NCBI GenBank assembly: GCA_030602985.1 | Contig: JAUVYR010000003.1 | Location: 1-60,375 of the forward strand | Length of the DNA stretch: 60,375 nt | Direction of reading: 5' to 3' | Origin: Burkholderiales bacterium | GTDB taxonomy: Bacteria; Pseudomonadota; Gammaproteobacteria; Burkholderiales; Burkholderiaceae_C | In this document: piece by piece, positions 35,904-45,544 of the stretch | Position numbering within the stretch: position 1 is the stretch's first letter | Layout: the number at the start of each line of letters is the position of its first letter | Made by a program: the position numbers and the translations under genes | The notes under the pieces: generated by a model | Databases searched by the model: none | Told to the model about the DNA's origin: nothing | The model's input: only the letters and a program-made list of their open reading frames with translations

Positions 35904-36890
35904 ATGATGATGACCGGGTCATGGAATCGCCAGTGGCGTCAGTGGTGGCTCAAGCGCCTGCCCGCCACCCCTCAGTCCACCCTGACTCACCGCAACGTCT
36001 ATATCCTGCCGACGCGAGCCGGCTGGATGCTGGCCATCACGCTGCTGCTGCTGCTCGTGGGCAGCATCAACTACCAGCTCAACCTGGGCTATCTGCTCAC
36101 CTTTCTCATCGCTGGCTGCGCGGTCGTCGGCATGCATGTGGCTCACAACAATCTGCGCGGCTTGCAGCTGAGTGCGCAGCCGGGTGAGGCGGTTTTCGCG
36201 GGTCAACCGGCTCTCGTGTCCGTTCGCTTACACAACCCCAGCGGCAAGCACCGCTACGCCATCGGCTTGAGCTGGTGGGGTGCGCAGCCCTCCTCCGGCG
36301 AACCCATCTGGGCTGACGTGCCTGCCCATTCAGCGGAGGCCGTGGAACTCCGCTGGCCCTGCTCCGCGCGCGGCCAGTGGCCCATCCCTCCCGTGGCCGT
36401 GGAAACACGCTTTCCGCTGGGTACTTTTCGTGTCTGGCACTGGTGGCAACCTTCAGCGAGGGTCTGGGTGTATCCGGCCCCTGAAACCCCAGCCCCCCCC
36501 TTGCCACGCATAGCGCACCCGGACGACGGCCCGGCATTGGGTACCCAGACCGGTGCACGCAGCGACGAGGTGGACGGTTTACGGCCCTACCGCCGTGGCG
36601 ATCCGCTGAAGTGGGTGGCCTGGAAAAAAGCCGCTCGACTCGGCGACGACAACCCGGCGCAATGGGCCAGCCGTGACTTCAGCCGGCCATCCAGTGCGGA
36701 CCTCTGGCTCGATGCAGCCACCTGCGGACTGAGTGACGAAGAAGGCCAGCGTTCCCGGCTGTGTGCCTGGGTCTTGCAAGCCGAGGAGATGGGTCTGCAC
36801 TACGGCCTGCGCCTGCCACAGGTTGACATCGCCCCGAACCAGGGCCCGGCACATCAGCAGCGTTGCCTGGAGGCCCTGGCATGCCATTGA
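35904..36890 (+). CDS. DUF58 domain membrane protein
   Basis: About 328 residues with two adjacent membrane spans near the N-terminus (GWMLAITLLLLLVGSINYQL and YLLTFLIAGCAVVGMHVA). The DUF58 signature follows near residues 215-250: EVDGLRPYRRGDPLKWVAWK. The rest is probably a beta-rich and vWA-like cytoplasmic part. In the family it works with MoxR and a TgpA transglutaminase. Three ATG codons in a row (35904, 35907, 35910) and a GTG at 35898 are possible starts. It overlaps the tgpA start by ten bases. Confidence 0.92.
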   Translation: MMMTGSWNRQWRQWWLKRLPATPQSTLTHRNVYILPTRAGWMLAITLLLLLVGSINYQLNLGYLLTFLIAGCAVVGMHVAHNNLRGLQLSAQPGEAVFAGQPALVSVRLHNPSGKHRYAIGLSWWGAQPSSGEPIWADVPAHSAEAVELRWPCSARGQWPIPPVAVETRFPLGTFRVWHWWQPSARVWVYPAPETPAPPLPRIAHPDDGPALGTQTGARSDEVDGLRPYRRGDPLKWVAWKKAARLGDDNPAQWASRDFSRPSSADLWLDAATCGLSDEEGQRSRLCAWVLQAEEMGLHYGLRLPQVDIAPNQGPAHQQRCLEALACH

Positions 36891-38923
36891 CCCACCTCTC
36901 GGATCGCCTGGGAGCGGTCGGTCATCTGCCCCGCGAATCCCGGGATACGTTGTTTGTGCTGGGGGTGATCGGTTGGATCGTTCTCCTGCAAACCCCTTTC
37001 ATTCCTGCATGGTGCACGGGATTGACCGCCATGGTGCTGGTCTGGCGCGGCTGGCTCGCGGTGCGCCACCAGGCGCTGCCTGGCTGGCCGGTACGGCTGA
37101 CCTTGCTGCTGGTGGCGCTGGGCGGCACCTTCTTCAGCCACCAGACGGTCATCGGGCATGAAGCAGGCGTGACCCTCATCGTGGTTCTGCTGGCCTTGAA
37201 AACCCTCGAACTGCGCGCCCGTCGCGATGCTTTTGTGGTGTTTTTTCTGGGCTTCTTCACCCTGTTGACCCACTTCTTCCATTCGCAGTCCTTGCTCACG
37301 GCCATGGGCATCCTGATCGCCCTCCTGGGGCTGCTGACAGGGCTGGTGCTGGCACATATGCCTGTGGGACGCCCGTCGATCGCCCAAGCGGCCCGATGGG
37401 CGGGCGGTATGGCCTTGCTGGGCGCACCGATCATGCTGGTGCTGTTCATGCTGTTCCCCCGGTTTGCACCGCTCTGGGGGATTCCGACGGACAGCTCGCT
37501 GGGTCGCAGCGGGCTGTCCGGGCAGATGCAGGTGGGCCAGATTGCGCGCCTGGCACTGGATGAAAGTATCGCCTTTCGGGTGGAATTCGCTGGCGGCCAA
37601 CGCCCCCCACAAGACCAGCTGTACTTCCGCGGGCCGGTGCTGAGCGCCTTTGATGGGGTGACCTGGCGTCCCCGTTTCAACCCCGAGGCATCCATGGCCC
37701 TGCCCACACTGGCCACGCAACTGCCCGTCGAGGTGGCTGGCCAGGGCATTCCTTACCGACTGACCATGGAGCCCAGCAACCGACCCTGGCTGATGACCCT
37801 GGAAGCCACCCCACAGGTCGGTCCCATTGTCAGCCAGCCACCCCTGGCCACACCCGATCTTCAGTGGCTGCTGCGTCGCCCCATCACCGACGTCATCCGG
37901 TTTGATGCGGTCGCCTTTCCGGACTTCCGGCATGGCCCCGCAGTGCGAGCACTCGATCTGCAGCTCGACCTGGAATTGCCGGCGGGTTTCAATCCGCGCA
38001 CGCTGCAATGGGCGCTGGATTTGCAGCGTCAGTACGGTTTTCCGGAGTCGCCCCGCGTGCTGATCGAACATGTGCTGCGTGAACTCCAGACCGGGGGATT
38101 CACCTACACCCTGGAGCCTGGGATTTTCGGGCGCCATTCGGCCGATGAGTTCTGGTTTGATCGCAAGCAAGGCTTTTGCGAACACATCGCGTCCAGCTTC
38201 GTGATCCTCATGCGTGCATTGGACATTCCCGCCCGCGTGGTAACGGGTTATCACGGTGGGGAACGCAACCCGGTGGATGGGGTCTGGACCGTACGGCAGA
38301 GCGATGCGCATGCCTGGGCGGAAATCTGGCTGGCCGATCGGGGCTGGACACGCATCGACCCCACCGCCTACGTTGCCCCCTCCCGTACGCTGGATCTGTC
38401 GCGACTCAGTGCGCCGCCTGGTGTGTTGGCTGGCACGCTGATGCAGATCAACCCCAACCTGCTGCTGCGCGTACGTGCACTGTGGGAAGCCACCAACAAC
38501 CGCTGGAACCAGTGGGTACTGAACTACACGCAGAGTCGTCAGCTGGACCTGCTGCGACGGTTGGGCGTACAGTCTCCGAGCTGGACAGACCTGCTGTACG
38601 CACTGGCCGGGGTACTGGTCGTGGCCAGCCTGGCCGGGGCATTGTGGGCAGGCTGGAATCGTGCCACCCACGACCCCTGGCTGCGTCTGCTGGAAGCGGC
38701 CCGCCAACGGCTGCGGCGCGCGGGATTGCCGATTGCCAGCCATGCCACACCCAGGCAGATGGCGGACGCCGTGCGCCACGCAGGCTGGCCCGACGCGATT
38801 CGACACACCTGGACACAATGGCTGCTGGCACTGGAGGCCCAGCGTTACGATCCACAAGGTACAGTGTCGCTATCCAGCTTGAAAAAGCAATTCCGTTTGT
38901 TATCACCCCCTCGCCTTCCCTGA
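36881..38923 (+). CDS. tgpA: TgpA-like membrane protein with transglutaminase domain
   Basis: About 680 residues. The N-terminal DUF3488 region has about six membrane spans (for example VLGVIGWIVLL, VTLIVVLLALKTLEL, MALLGAPIMLVLFML). A periplasmic transglutaminase-like domain follows, with catalytic Cys near residue 432 in KQGFCEHIASSF, His in DAHAWAEIWLADRGW and Asp in RIDPTAY. Then comes one more span (LYALAGVLVVASLAGALWAG) and a short DUF4129-like tail. In Pseudomonas this family is needed for viability; its substrate is not settled. It lies between the DUF58 and mltB genes with overlaps on both sides, so cell-envelope work is likely. Confidence 0.93.
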   Translation: MPLTHLSDRLGAVGHLPRESRDTLFVLGVIGWIVLLQTPFIPAWCTGLTAMVLVWRGWLAVRHQALPGWPVRLTLLLVALGGTFFSHQTVIGHEAGVTLIVVLLALKTLELRARRDAFVVFFLGFFTLLTHFFHSQSLLTAMGILIALLGLLTGLVLAHMPVGRPSIAQAARWAGGMALLGAPIMLVLFMLFPRFAPLWGIPTDSSLGRSGLSGQMQVGQIARLALDESIAFRVEFAGGQRPPQDQLYFRGPVLSAFDGVTWRPRFNPEASMALPTLATQLPVEVAGQGIPYRLTMEPSNRPWLMTLEATPQVGPIVSQPPLATPDLQWLLRRPITDVIRFDAVAFPDFRHGPAVRALDLQLDLELPAGFNPRTLQWALDLQRQYGFPESPRVLIEHVLRELQTGGFTYTLEPGIFGRHSADEFWFDRKQGFCEHIASSFVILMRALDIPARVVTGYHGGERNPVDGVWTVRQSDAHAWAEIWLADRGWTRIDPTAYVAPSRTLDLSRLSAPPGVLAGTLMQINPNLLLRVRALWEATNNRWNQWVLNYTQSRQLDLLRRLGVQSPSWTDLLYALAGVLVVASLAGALWAGWNRATHDPWLRLLEAARQRLRRAGLPIASHATPRQMADAVRHAGWPDAIRHTWTQWLLALEAQRYDPQGTVSLSSLKKQFRLLSPPRLP

Positions 38924-40086
38924 TGTCTGATCACGCCGCATCCCTGGTCTCCACCCAACGGTCGACAGATGGCCTGCCAAGGGCTGCACGTCCGCACAGG
39001 CCCATGGTTGGGCGGATGCTGCGCACGCTGCTGGCTTTTACTCTGAGTTTGGGGCTGATCGTGCCAGCCTGGGCGCAAGGGTCACCATCCAAGACCCGTG
39101 TCACGGAAACCACAGGCGCTTTCGCCCAACACGCGCCAGCCCTGGCTTTCGCCCAGGCGCTGGACCAGCGCGAGGGCTGGAGCGACGACTGGGCCCAGCG
39201 CTGGATACGAGCCGCCGAATTCAATGCCCAAGTGGTTCGGCTGATGACACCAGCCCCCAGCGGCACCCCCCGCAACTGGACGGTGTATCGCGGGCGATTC
39301 ATCGAGCCTCGTCGCATCCAGGCCGGTTTGCAGTTCTGGCGCGAGAACGATGCCTGGCTACAGCGGGCCGAAGCCGAGTTCGGCGTCCCGGCCTGGCTGA
39401 TCGTCGGCATCATCGGGGTCGAAACCCTGTATGGTCAGCACATGGGCTCATTCCGTGTGCTCGATGCCTTGAGTACGCTGGCCTTTCACTTTCCGCCTGA
39501 ACACCCACGTGCAGAGGCACGCGCGACCTTCTTCACTGGCGAGCTCGAGGCGCTGCTGCGCAAAAGCCGCGAAGCCGGTGTGCCCCCGACGCAGTGGCGC
39601 GGCAGCTTCGCGGGTGCCATCGGCCTGCCTCAGTTCATGCCCAGCAACTGGTCGCTTTATGGGGTCGATTTTGATGGCGACGGCCGGGTGGACCTGAGCA
39701 GCAGTGCCGCTGACGCGATCGGATCGGTGGCACGCTACATGCAGGCATTTGGCTGGCAAACCGGCATGCCCACCCACTTCCCGGTCCAACTGGAGGCCAC
39801 GCCCGAGGCCTTGCAGACCCTGCTGGCGCCCAGCATCCTGCCCAGCTTCTCAGCGGAGGCCATGCACGGTTTGGGTGCTCGACTCAATGCTCAGGGTTTG
39901 TCACATGAGGGGCTGCTGGCCTTGGTTGACCTACCGAACGGGGACCCAGCCCGAGGAGGTCAACCTGCAGCATTCGTGGCGGGTACCGCCAACTTTTACG
40001 CCATCACCCGGTACAACCAGAGCAGTTTCTATGCGCTGGCTGTGATCGAGCTGGGGCAGGCGGTGGAGGCTTTATGGAGACGGTGA
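38923..40086 (+). CDS. mltB: Lytic murein transglycosylase B
   Basis: About 387 residues. The N-terminal part holds a signal peptide (MLRTLLAFTLSLGLIVPAWA) after a long leader; starts at 39004 or 39016 would give a more normal signal. The catalytic glutamate lies in IVGIIGVETLYGQHMGSF, and GSFAGAIGLPQFMPSNW and DLSSSAADAIGSVARYM are typical of the MltB (SLT_2) domain. The enzyme cuts the glycan strands of peptidoglycan, releasing anhydromuropeptides. There is no lipobox, so it would be soluble in the periplasm. Its ATG overlaps the tgpA stop and its 3' end overlaps the next gene by 13 bases. Confidence 0.94.
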   Translation: MSDHAASLVSTQRSTDGLPRAARPHRPMVGRMLRTLLAFTLSLGLIVPAWAQGSPSKTRVTETTGAFAQHAPALAFAQALDQREGWSDDWAQRWIRAAEFNAQVVRLMTPAPSGTPRNWTVYRGRFIEPRRIQAGLQFWRENDAWLQRAEAEFGVPAWLIVGIIGVETLYGQHMGSFRVLDALSTLAFHFPPEHPRAEARATFFTGELEALLRKSREAGVPPTQWRGSFAGAIGLPQFMPSNWSLYGVDFDGDGRVDLSSSAADAIGSVARYMQAFGWQTGMPTHFPVQLEATPEALQTLLAPSILPSFSAEAMHGLGARLNAQGLSHEGLLALVDLPNGDPARGGQPAAFVAGTANFYAITRYNQSSFYALAVIELGQAVEALWRR

Positions 40087-41162
40087 GTCCGATCGATCAT
40101 CACGCGCCGATCGAAGCGCGCATCGAATGGCTGTTCGGGCTGGCAGAACGGCATGGGGCGGCGTTTCGGGGCCCCGAAGCCTGGCTGGCACGGCAACGCT
40201 ACATGGCCGAACACCCGACCGCCATTGCAGCGCTGAAATGCATGGACGGCCGTATCAACCTGTCGGTCGCCACCCAGACGCCCGCCGGCATCCTGATGCC
40301 CTTTCGCAACCTGGGCGGCATGTTCAACCTCGGCTGGCCCCATCTGGGCGAAATCCTCACACATTACGTCCAGAGCATGGTGCACAGTGGTCGTCGGGTT
40401 TTGCTGATGATCACCTACCACTGGTCCAAGGGCGACGTGAAACGCGGTTGCGCCGGATTTCACTACAACCGACAAGCCAGTATGGAGCACGCCTGGGCCA
40501 TCCGCGACCAGGTCTCTCATCTGTTCGGCCAGGCGCACCAGACCGTCTACCCACTGGTTTGCGGCTTCGAGACTGACCAGGAATCCCTGCTGATACACGG
40601 CCCCAACGGGGCCACACTGGACGTGGCCGAGCTGACTGCTGCGTCCATCGATGAGCTCGATCAGCCGCTGTCGGCGCTGCTGCCGGATCTGTCCGCGCCC
40701 ATGCGTGCCGACCTGATTCCCCTGCTGAAGGGCAACTGGGCGCATGTGCAGACCGTTCGCGCTCAAACCGCCCAGCGTGAGCGTGAACTCGCCATCGAGC
40801 ACCGAGAGTGGGTGATCTGTCTGGGTCGTGGCTTCGACTTCCTCCACACCCCGAATCTGGCTCTGATCGTGGGCCCCTACAGTCCGGACCTGGCACACCC
40901 CATACGCACCGCAGCACACATCATTGAAAGCAATATGCGCCACGGCCGTATACCGGATGACGGTTTTTTGCTGCTGGCCTCGGTGCCCTATGAATCCATG
41001 GGCGTGGAACGGGCTCGCGCCGAATTGAAAGCCCGCTTCATGGAGCGATTCGCCGCCGATGTCATCCGAGAGGCCTACCCGGAGCTGGCGGCTCGCATGC
41101 ACTGCAAGGTGGCCGTGCTAGACTGGTCTGCCAGGCGGCTGGAGCTGATTCCGCCAGCCTGA
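40074..41162 (+). CDS. Stand-alone protein with carboxysome-type (CsoSCA-like) carbonic anhydrase motifs
   Basis: A 362-residue protein with no signal peptide. Cys56-x-Asp58-x-Arg60 (ALKCMDGRINLS) matches the zinc Cys and Asp-Arg dyad of beta-class carbonic anhydrases. His116 and Cys126 in ITYHWSKGDVKRGCAGFHYN are spaced like the second zinc pair of CsoSCA (an x9 gap here, about x10 there by memory) rather than the H-x2-C of ordinary beta enzymes. No carboxysome or RuBisCO gene is in the window. Function is therefore uncertain: carbonic anhydrase-like fold, possible metal hydrolase. It starts 13 bases before the mltB stop, and the kinase gene follows after 22 bases. Confidence 0.65.
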   Translation: METVSPIDHHAPIEARIEWLFGLAERHGAAFRGPEAWLARQRYMAEHPTAIAALKCMDGRINLSVATQTPAGILMPFRNLGGMFNLGWPHLGEILTHYVQSMVHSGRRVLLMITYHWSKGDVKRGCAGFHYNRQASMEHAWAIRDQVSHLFGQAHQTVYPLVCGFETDQESLLIHGPNGATLDVAELTAASIDELDQPLSALLPDLSAPMRADLIPLLKGNWAHVQTVRAQTAQRERELAIEHREWVICLGRGFDFLHTPNLALIVGPYSPDLAHPIRTAAHIIESNMRHGRIPDDGFLLLASVPYESMGVERARAELKARFMERFAADVIREAYPELAARMHCKVAVLDWSARRLELIPPA

Positions 41163-41184
41163 CCAATCCTTCTTTGTCGACTTG

Positions 41185-44100
41185 ATGTCACCCGTCCAAG
41201 ACGCCCCATCCAGAAATAGCTTGCTCCTCTGGACGGGATGGCCGTTGCTGGTCCTGTTGGTCGGGCTCTCAGCCACCACCTGGATCGGTGCCCGTCTGTC
41301 GAGTTATCAGGAGCTTCGCACCACCCTCCAGTTTGACAAGGCCGCCGAGCGTGTGCAGGAGGGTGTTGTTGCGGAGTTGACTCGGAGTGGCTTTCTGCTG
41401 CGTGGTATCGCAGGCTTGATGACTGCATCCCCATCGGCAGACTCGACCACGTTTGAGCGATTTGTGCAATCCCGTGAGCTGGATCTGGAATTTCCCGGTC
41501 TTCGCGCGGTCGCTGTGGCTTGGCGGGGGGAGAGTGACTCGTTCCATCTGGAGTGGCTGGTGCCGGTTCAAGATGCGGATGTTTCCCATTGGCATGGCAC
41601 CAATCTGTGTGTGTCTGAGAACGCTTGCGAGTCGATCCGTTGGAGTGCTCGCGAAAGAAAATTGTCAGCCCTGCCATGGCCTTCATCATCCGGCTCTGGG
41701 CTGACCGAATCAAGCACCTGGATGGTCTGGCCCATCTACAGGATCGACCCAACGAGCCTGAGCCCATCACAGCGTGAAACCGCCTTGATTGGCGTCGCAT
41801 CGGCACTGGTGCATCTTCCGGATGCTGTGTTACCGCATCTCGAGAGCCTGCTTGGCCAAGATGTACATGTCGAGCTACGGGATTCGTCTGCCGCAGATGC
41901 TGCTCTGCTGTTCAGCAGCGAACTGAATGCTGTCAACAATTCGGAAGACCGTCCAGGCCGTCGACTGATGGAGCGCGATGTACCGATCGGCCATACGCCC
42001 CTGTTCATCCGCGTGCGCTCCACCATCGCGCTGGACGAGTCCGCAAACGAAGCCCTGTTTTACGGACTGATCGTATCCGGGCTCATGCTGACGCTGCTGA
42101 TGACGCTGCTGGTTGGATTCATGGGTCGCGCCCGAAGCCAGGCCGAACGTCAGATCAGCGCCATGACCGAGGATCTGTCGCGGCTCGCCACAGTGGCTCA
42201 GCGTACCGTGAATGCAGTGATCATTACCGACTCGCAGGGTCGAGTGGTCTGGGCGAATGAGGCCACTTTCCGCATGACCGGCTACAGCCTGGAGGAGATG
42301 CTGGGTCAGCGACCAGGCGACCTGCTTCAATGTGAACAAACCGACCCGGCAGCCGTGCAGCGCATCAGCGCCGCATTGAAACAACACGAGCCCATTCGTG
42401 AACAGTTGCTCAACCGGAACAAATCGGGGCGGCTCTATTGGCTTGATCTGGACATCCAGCCCATGCGGGATGCGAATGATCTGGTCACAGGGTTCATGGC
42501 GGTGGAGACGGACATCACCGAGAGCAAACAACTGCTGGCACAGGTACAGGAAGCCGAGAAAACGCTTCGTGGAGCCCTAGAAGCCTCCACCGACTGGTAC
42601 TGGGAAACCGATGCGAAACATGTCTTCAGGCGCTTTGAGAGCGGCTCTCGAGAGCGCTGGCAGGCGCTTCATGCCAGCGCTTTGAACCGAAAGCGCTGGG
42701 AAATCCCCCATGTCCGACTGTTGACGGGGGACTGGTCACAGCATCGCGATCTGCTGAATGCGTACAAGCCGTTCCGGGGGCTGGAATATGCAATTGAGCG
42801 CCCAGGCGAGCCGGTGGCTTACTACTTGATCAGCGGGTCCCCTGTGTTCGATGTATTTGGTCACTTCATGGGTTACAGGGGCACGGGTCGAGACATCACG
42901 GAACGCAAGCAGCGAGAGGCCACACTGGCTCAACTGGCCTGGGAACGGGGCGAACGTGTCAAGGAAAACATCTGTCTGAGCCGCATCCTGGAAACCCTGC
43001 AGGACGATGCATTACCACTGGATACATTGGTGCAGAAAATCGCTGACCTGATTCCGCCGGGCTGGATGGTTCCTGAAGACACTTGTGCACGTGTCCAATT
43101 GGCCGGTATCGAAAGGTTCAGTCCCGGTTTTGCGTCCAGCGCCTGGCAACTGGCTGAAACCATCTGGTTGTATGACCAGCCAGTGGGCGAATTGGTGGTC
43201 TTCAGGCGAAAGAACACGCCACACCCGTATGGCACAGATGCCTTTCTGCACGAGGAATCGGATTTACTCAAACACATCGCGAGCCAAGTGGGTCAGGCTT
43301 TGGCGCGTCGCCAGGTATTGAAAGAGCTCCAGACTGCACGGCAAGCGGCTGAAGCGGCAAGCTTAGCCAAAAGCCAGTTCGTGGCCAATATGAGCCACGA
43401 AATCCGTACACCCATGAATGCCGTGTTGGGCATGCTGCAGTTGCTGGGCCAGACACCCCAATCTTCTCGCCAAAAGGACTACACCCGCAAAGCAGAGAAT
43501 GCCGCCCGGTCATTGCTGGGCATCCTGAACGACATCCTTGACTTTTCCAAAGTCGAAGCTGGCAAGATGGAACTGGACCCGCAGCCAGTCGAGTTGGATC
43601 CAGTGCTGCAAGAGCTGGGTGTGATTCTCGCCGCCAACTTGCGCGACAAGCCGGTGGAAATCATTGTGCAGCTCGACCCCTCTGTGCCGCCCTGCCTCTT
43701 GGTTGACCGCATGCGCTTGCTGCAGGTATTGATCAATCTCGGTGGCAATGCCGTCAAATTCACCGAAGTCGGTGAAGTCGTCATAGGCATCACCCTCGCC
43801 TCTGTGAAGGATACGCGCAGTCAACGAGTCCGCCTGCGATTCAGTGTGCGGGACACAGGCATTGGGATGACCGCCGAGCAGATGGACAAGATTTTTTCTG
43901 GTTTCACACAGGCTGAGGCATCCACCACTCGACGCTACGGCGGCACCGGACTGGGCGTTGTCATCAGTCAGCGCCTGGTCCGGTTAATGGGTAGCGAGCT
44001 GTATGTACGCAGCACACCGGGCGAAGGCACGACATTCGATTTCGAACTGGAGTTGCCCATCGTCGATTCGGCGGCATCGGACACAGCCGAAGCATCCACG

Positions 44101-45510
44101 GCTGCGTTGCAAGTGCTGATCGTGGATGACCACCCTGTGTCACGCATCACCCTGGCAGACTACGCCCGGCGATTCGGCTGGAACGTCATGGAAGCCAGCT
44201 CAGGGCTAATCGCGCTGGCTCATCTGGAGGAGGTTCAGCGTCGGTCCCAGGCCATCGATGTCGTGATCGCTGACTGGCCTCTAGCTGACCTGGCCGACAG
44301 CGACCCGGCCACTGCCTTCAAGACAACAGGCGGGGAAGGTCGAACAGCCCCAGCGATCGTGACCGTCAGTCCCAGCCAGGCCACACCCAGTGCCCATGCA
44401 CGGCTGATCAAGCCCGTGACGCCTCAGATGCTCAAACAAGCCGTGCTGCAGGCCGTGGCACCCTCTGGAAACCGCTCAGATCCTGTCGCTCCAACCGCCA
44501 AGAGCGGATCGCGACTGGATGGCATCAAACTCTTGCTGGTTGAAGACAACCCCATCAACCAGCAGGTGGCCATGGAACTGCTGGCGGTGGAGGGCGCCGA
44601 AATCCACCTCGCAGATAACGGCCAACGCGGTGTCGAAGCCGTTCTGGCGCATGAAAACAGCGAACGACCCTTCGATCTGGTGCTGATGGACGTTCAAATG
44701 CCGGTGATGGATGGTTATCAGGCCACGCAGATCTTGCGTCAAGAACATGCCCTTCAAAGCCTCCCCATCATTGCCATGACAGCCAATGCCATGGCCAACG
44801 ACCGCCAAGAAGCGCTTCAGGCCGGCATGAATGACCACATCGGTAAGCCGTTTCAGTTAGACCACTTGGTGGCGCTCATTCTGCGCTGGAGGCGGCCCAC
44901 GCCCCCATCATCAGTACCAAACTGGATTGAGGCAGAACCTGCTATCGAGCGATTGGGTGGGCGGCTAGAGCTATGGCAGCGCTTGTTTGAGGAAGCACTG
45001 GCAACCATTGATGCCGACATGAAACGCTGGCAACAGGAGGCACAAGCGGGTGACTGGGTATCGGCACGCCGGCGCATGCATACCTTGAAAGGAGTGGCTG
45101 GTGTGGTTGGCGCTGAAGCCTTGTGTCAAGCGGCGCAAGAGATGGAATTGTTCAACGCAGAAACCCCTGCCCTGCAAAGCAAGCGTGCTTACGAAGCGCT
45201 GCAAGCTATGCTGTCTGGCACACGAGAGGCGTGGCAGAGACACCCCAAGCGTCCCTCGAGAAACACGGATCAGACCGCACCGACACCTGCCAGACCAGAG
45301 GCACATGCACCAGTCACAGCGGCTGAGCGCCAGCTGCTACACGCACTGATCCATGCACTCACTCAGTCAGACCTGTCAGCACTCACATTGACGGACCAAC
45401 TGATGCAACTGGACCCGACCCGTGCTCACCAGTGGGACCGCTTGCAGCGGGCAGTCATGCAGATGCATTTTGCTGAGGCGCTTGAACTCTGCAGACAGCA
45501 CCTTGATTAA
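41185..45510 (+). CDS. Hybrid sensor histidine kinase: CHASE-PAS-PAS-HK-REC-REC-Hpt
   Basis: A 1441-residue phosphorelay protein. A first membrane span lies at about residues 12-34, then a periplasmic CHASE domain (FPGLRAVAVAWRGE) and a second span at about 290-312 (YGLIVSGLMLTLLMTLLVGF). Two PAS domains start near 338 (TVNAVIITDSQGRVVWANEA) and 460. A GAF-like stretch precedes the H-box NMSHEIRTPMNAVLGM (His near 737). ATPase motifs are INLGGNAVKF, DTGIGM and GGTGLGVVIS. Two receiver domains start near 974 (VLIVDDHP, weak but with Asp and Lys) and 1113 (LLLVEDNP, DLVLMDVQMPVMDG). The final Hpt has MHTLKGVAG near 1298. Signal and target are unknown. Confidence 0.94.
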   Translation: MSPVQDAPSRNSLLLWTGWPLLVLLVGLSATTWIGARLSSYQELRTTLQFDKAAERVQEGVVAELTRSGFLLRGIAGLMTASPSADSTTFERFVQSRELDLEFPGLRAVAVAWRGESDSFHLEWLVPVQDADVSHWHGTNLCVSENACESIRWSARERKLSALPWPSSSGSGLTESSTWMVWPIYRIDPTSLSPSQRETALIGVASALVHLPDAVLPHLESLLGQDVHVELRDSSAADAALLFSSELNAVNNSEDRPGRRLMERDVPIGHTPLFIRVRSTIALDESANEALFYGLIVSGLMLTLLMTLLVGFMGRARSQAERQISAMTEDLSRLATVAQRTVNAVIITDSQGRVVWANEATFRMTGYSLEEMLGQRPGDLLQCEQTDPAAVQRISAALKQHEPIREQLLNRNKSGRLYWLDLDIQPMRDANDLVTGFMAVETDITESKQLLAQVQEAEKTLRGALEASTDWYWETDAKHVFRRFESGSRERWQALHASALNRKRWEIPHVRLLTGDWSQHRDLLNAYKPFRGLEYAIERPGEPVAYYLISGSPVFDVFGHFMGYRGTGRDITERKQREATLAQLAWERGERVKENICLSRILETLQDDALPLDTLVQKIADLIPPGWMVPEDTCARVQLAGIERFSPGFASSAWQLAETIWLYDQPVGELVVFRRKNTPHPYGTDAFLHEESDLLKHIASQVGQALARRQVLKELQTARQAAEAASLAKSQFVANMSHEIRTPMNAVLGMLQLLGQTPQSSRQKDYTRKAENAARSLLGILNDILDFSKVEAGKMELDPQPVELDPVLQELGVILAANLRDKPVEIIVQLDPSVPPCLLVDRMRLLQVLINLGGNAVKFTEVGEVVIGITLASVKDTRSQRVRLRFSVRDTGIGMTAEQMDKIFSGFTQAEASTTRRYGGTGLGVVISQRLVRLMGSELYVRSTPGEGTTFDFELELPIVDSAASDTAEASTAALQVLIVDDHPVSRITLADYARRFGWNVMEASSGLIALAHLEEVQRRSQAIDVVIADWPLADLADSDPATAFKTTGGEGRTAPAIVTVSPSQATPSAHARLIKPVTPQMLKQAVLQAVAPSGNRSDPVAPTAKSGSRLDGIKLLLVEDNPINQQVAMELLAVEGAEIHLADNGQRGVEAVLAHENSERPFDLVLMDVQMPVMDGYQATQILRQEHALQSLPIIAMTANAMANDRQEALQAGMNDHIGKPFQLDHLVALILRWRRPTPPSSVPNWIEAEPAIERLGGRLELWQRLFEEALATIDADMKRWQQEAQAGDWVSARRRMHTLKGVAGVVGAEALCQAAQEMELFNAETPALQSKRAYEALQAMLSGTREAWQRHPKRPSRNTDQTAPTPARPEAHAPVTAAERQLLHALIHALTQSDLSALTLTDQLMQLDPTRAHQWDRLQRAVMQMHFAEALELCRQHLD

Positions 45511-45544
45511 GCAGAGCGCACCCTCAACAGGTGCCATGCTGGAA

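Noticed and set aside
36854-38857. A 667-residue open frame on the minus strand
   Set aside because: It lies fully antisense to the TgpA-like gene, its translation is rich in Gln, His and Gly with no recognisable domain, and such long antisense frames are common in GC-rich genes.
45511-45544. Terminator between the hybrid kinase and the alpha-E gene
   Set aside because: The only inverted repeat (GCACC/GGTGC) is five bases long with a seven-base loop and no T-tract, too weak to call.
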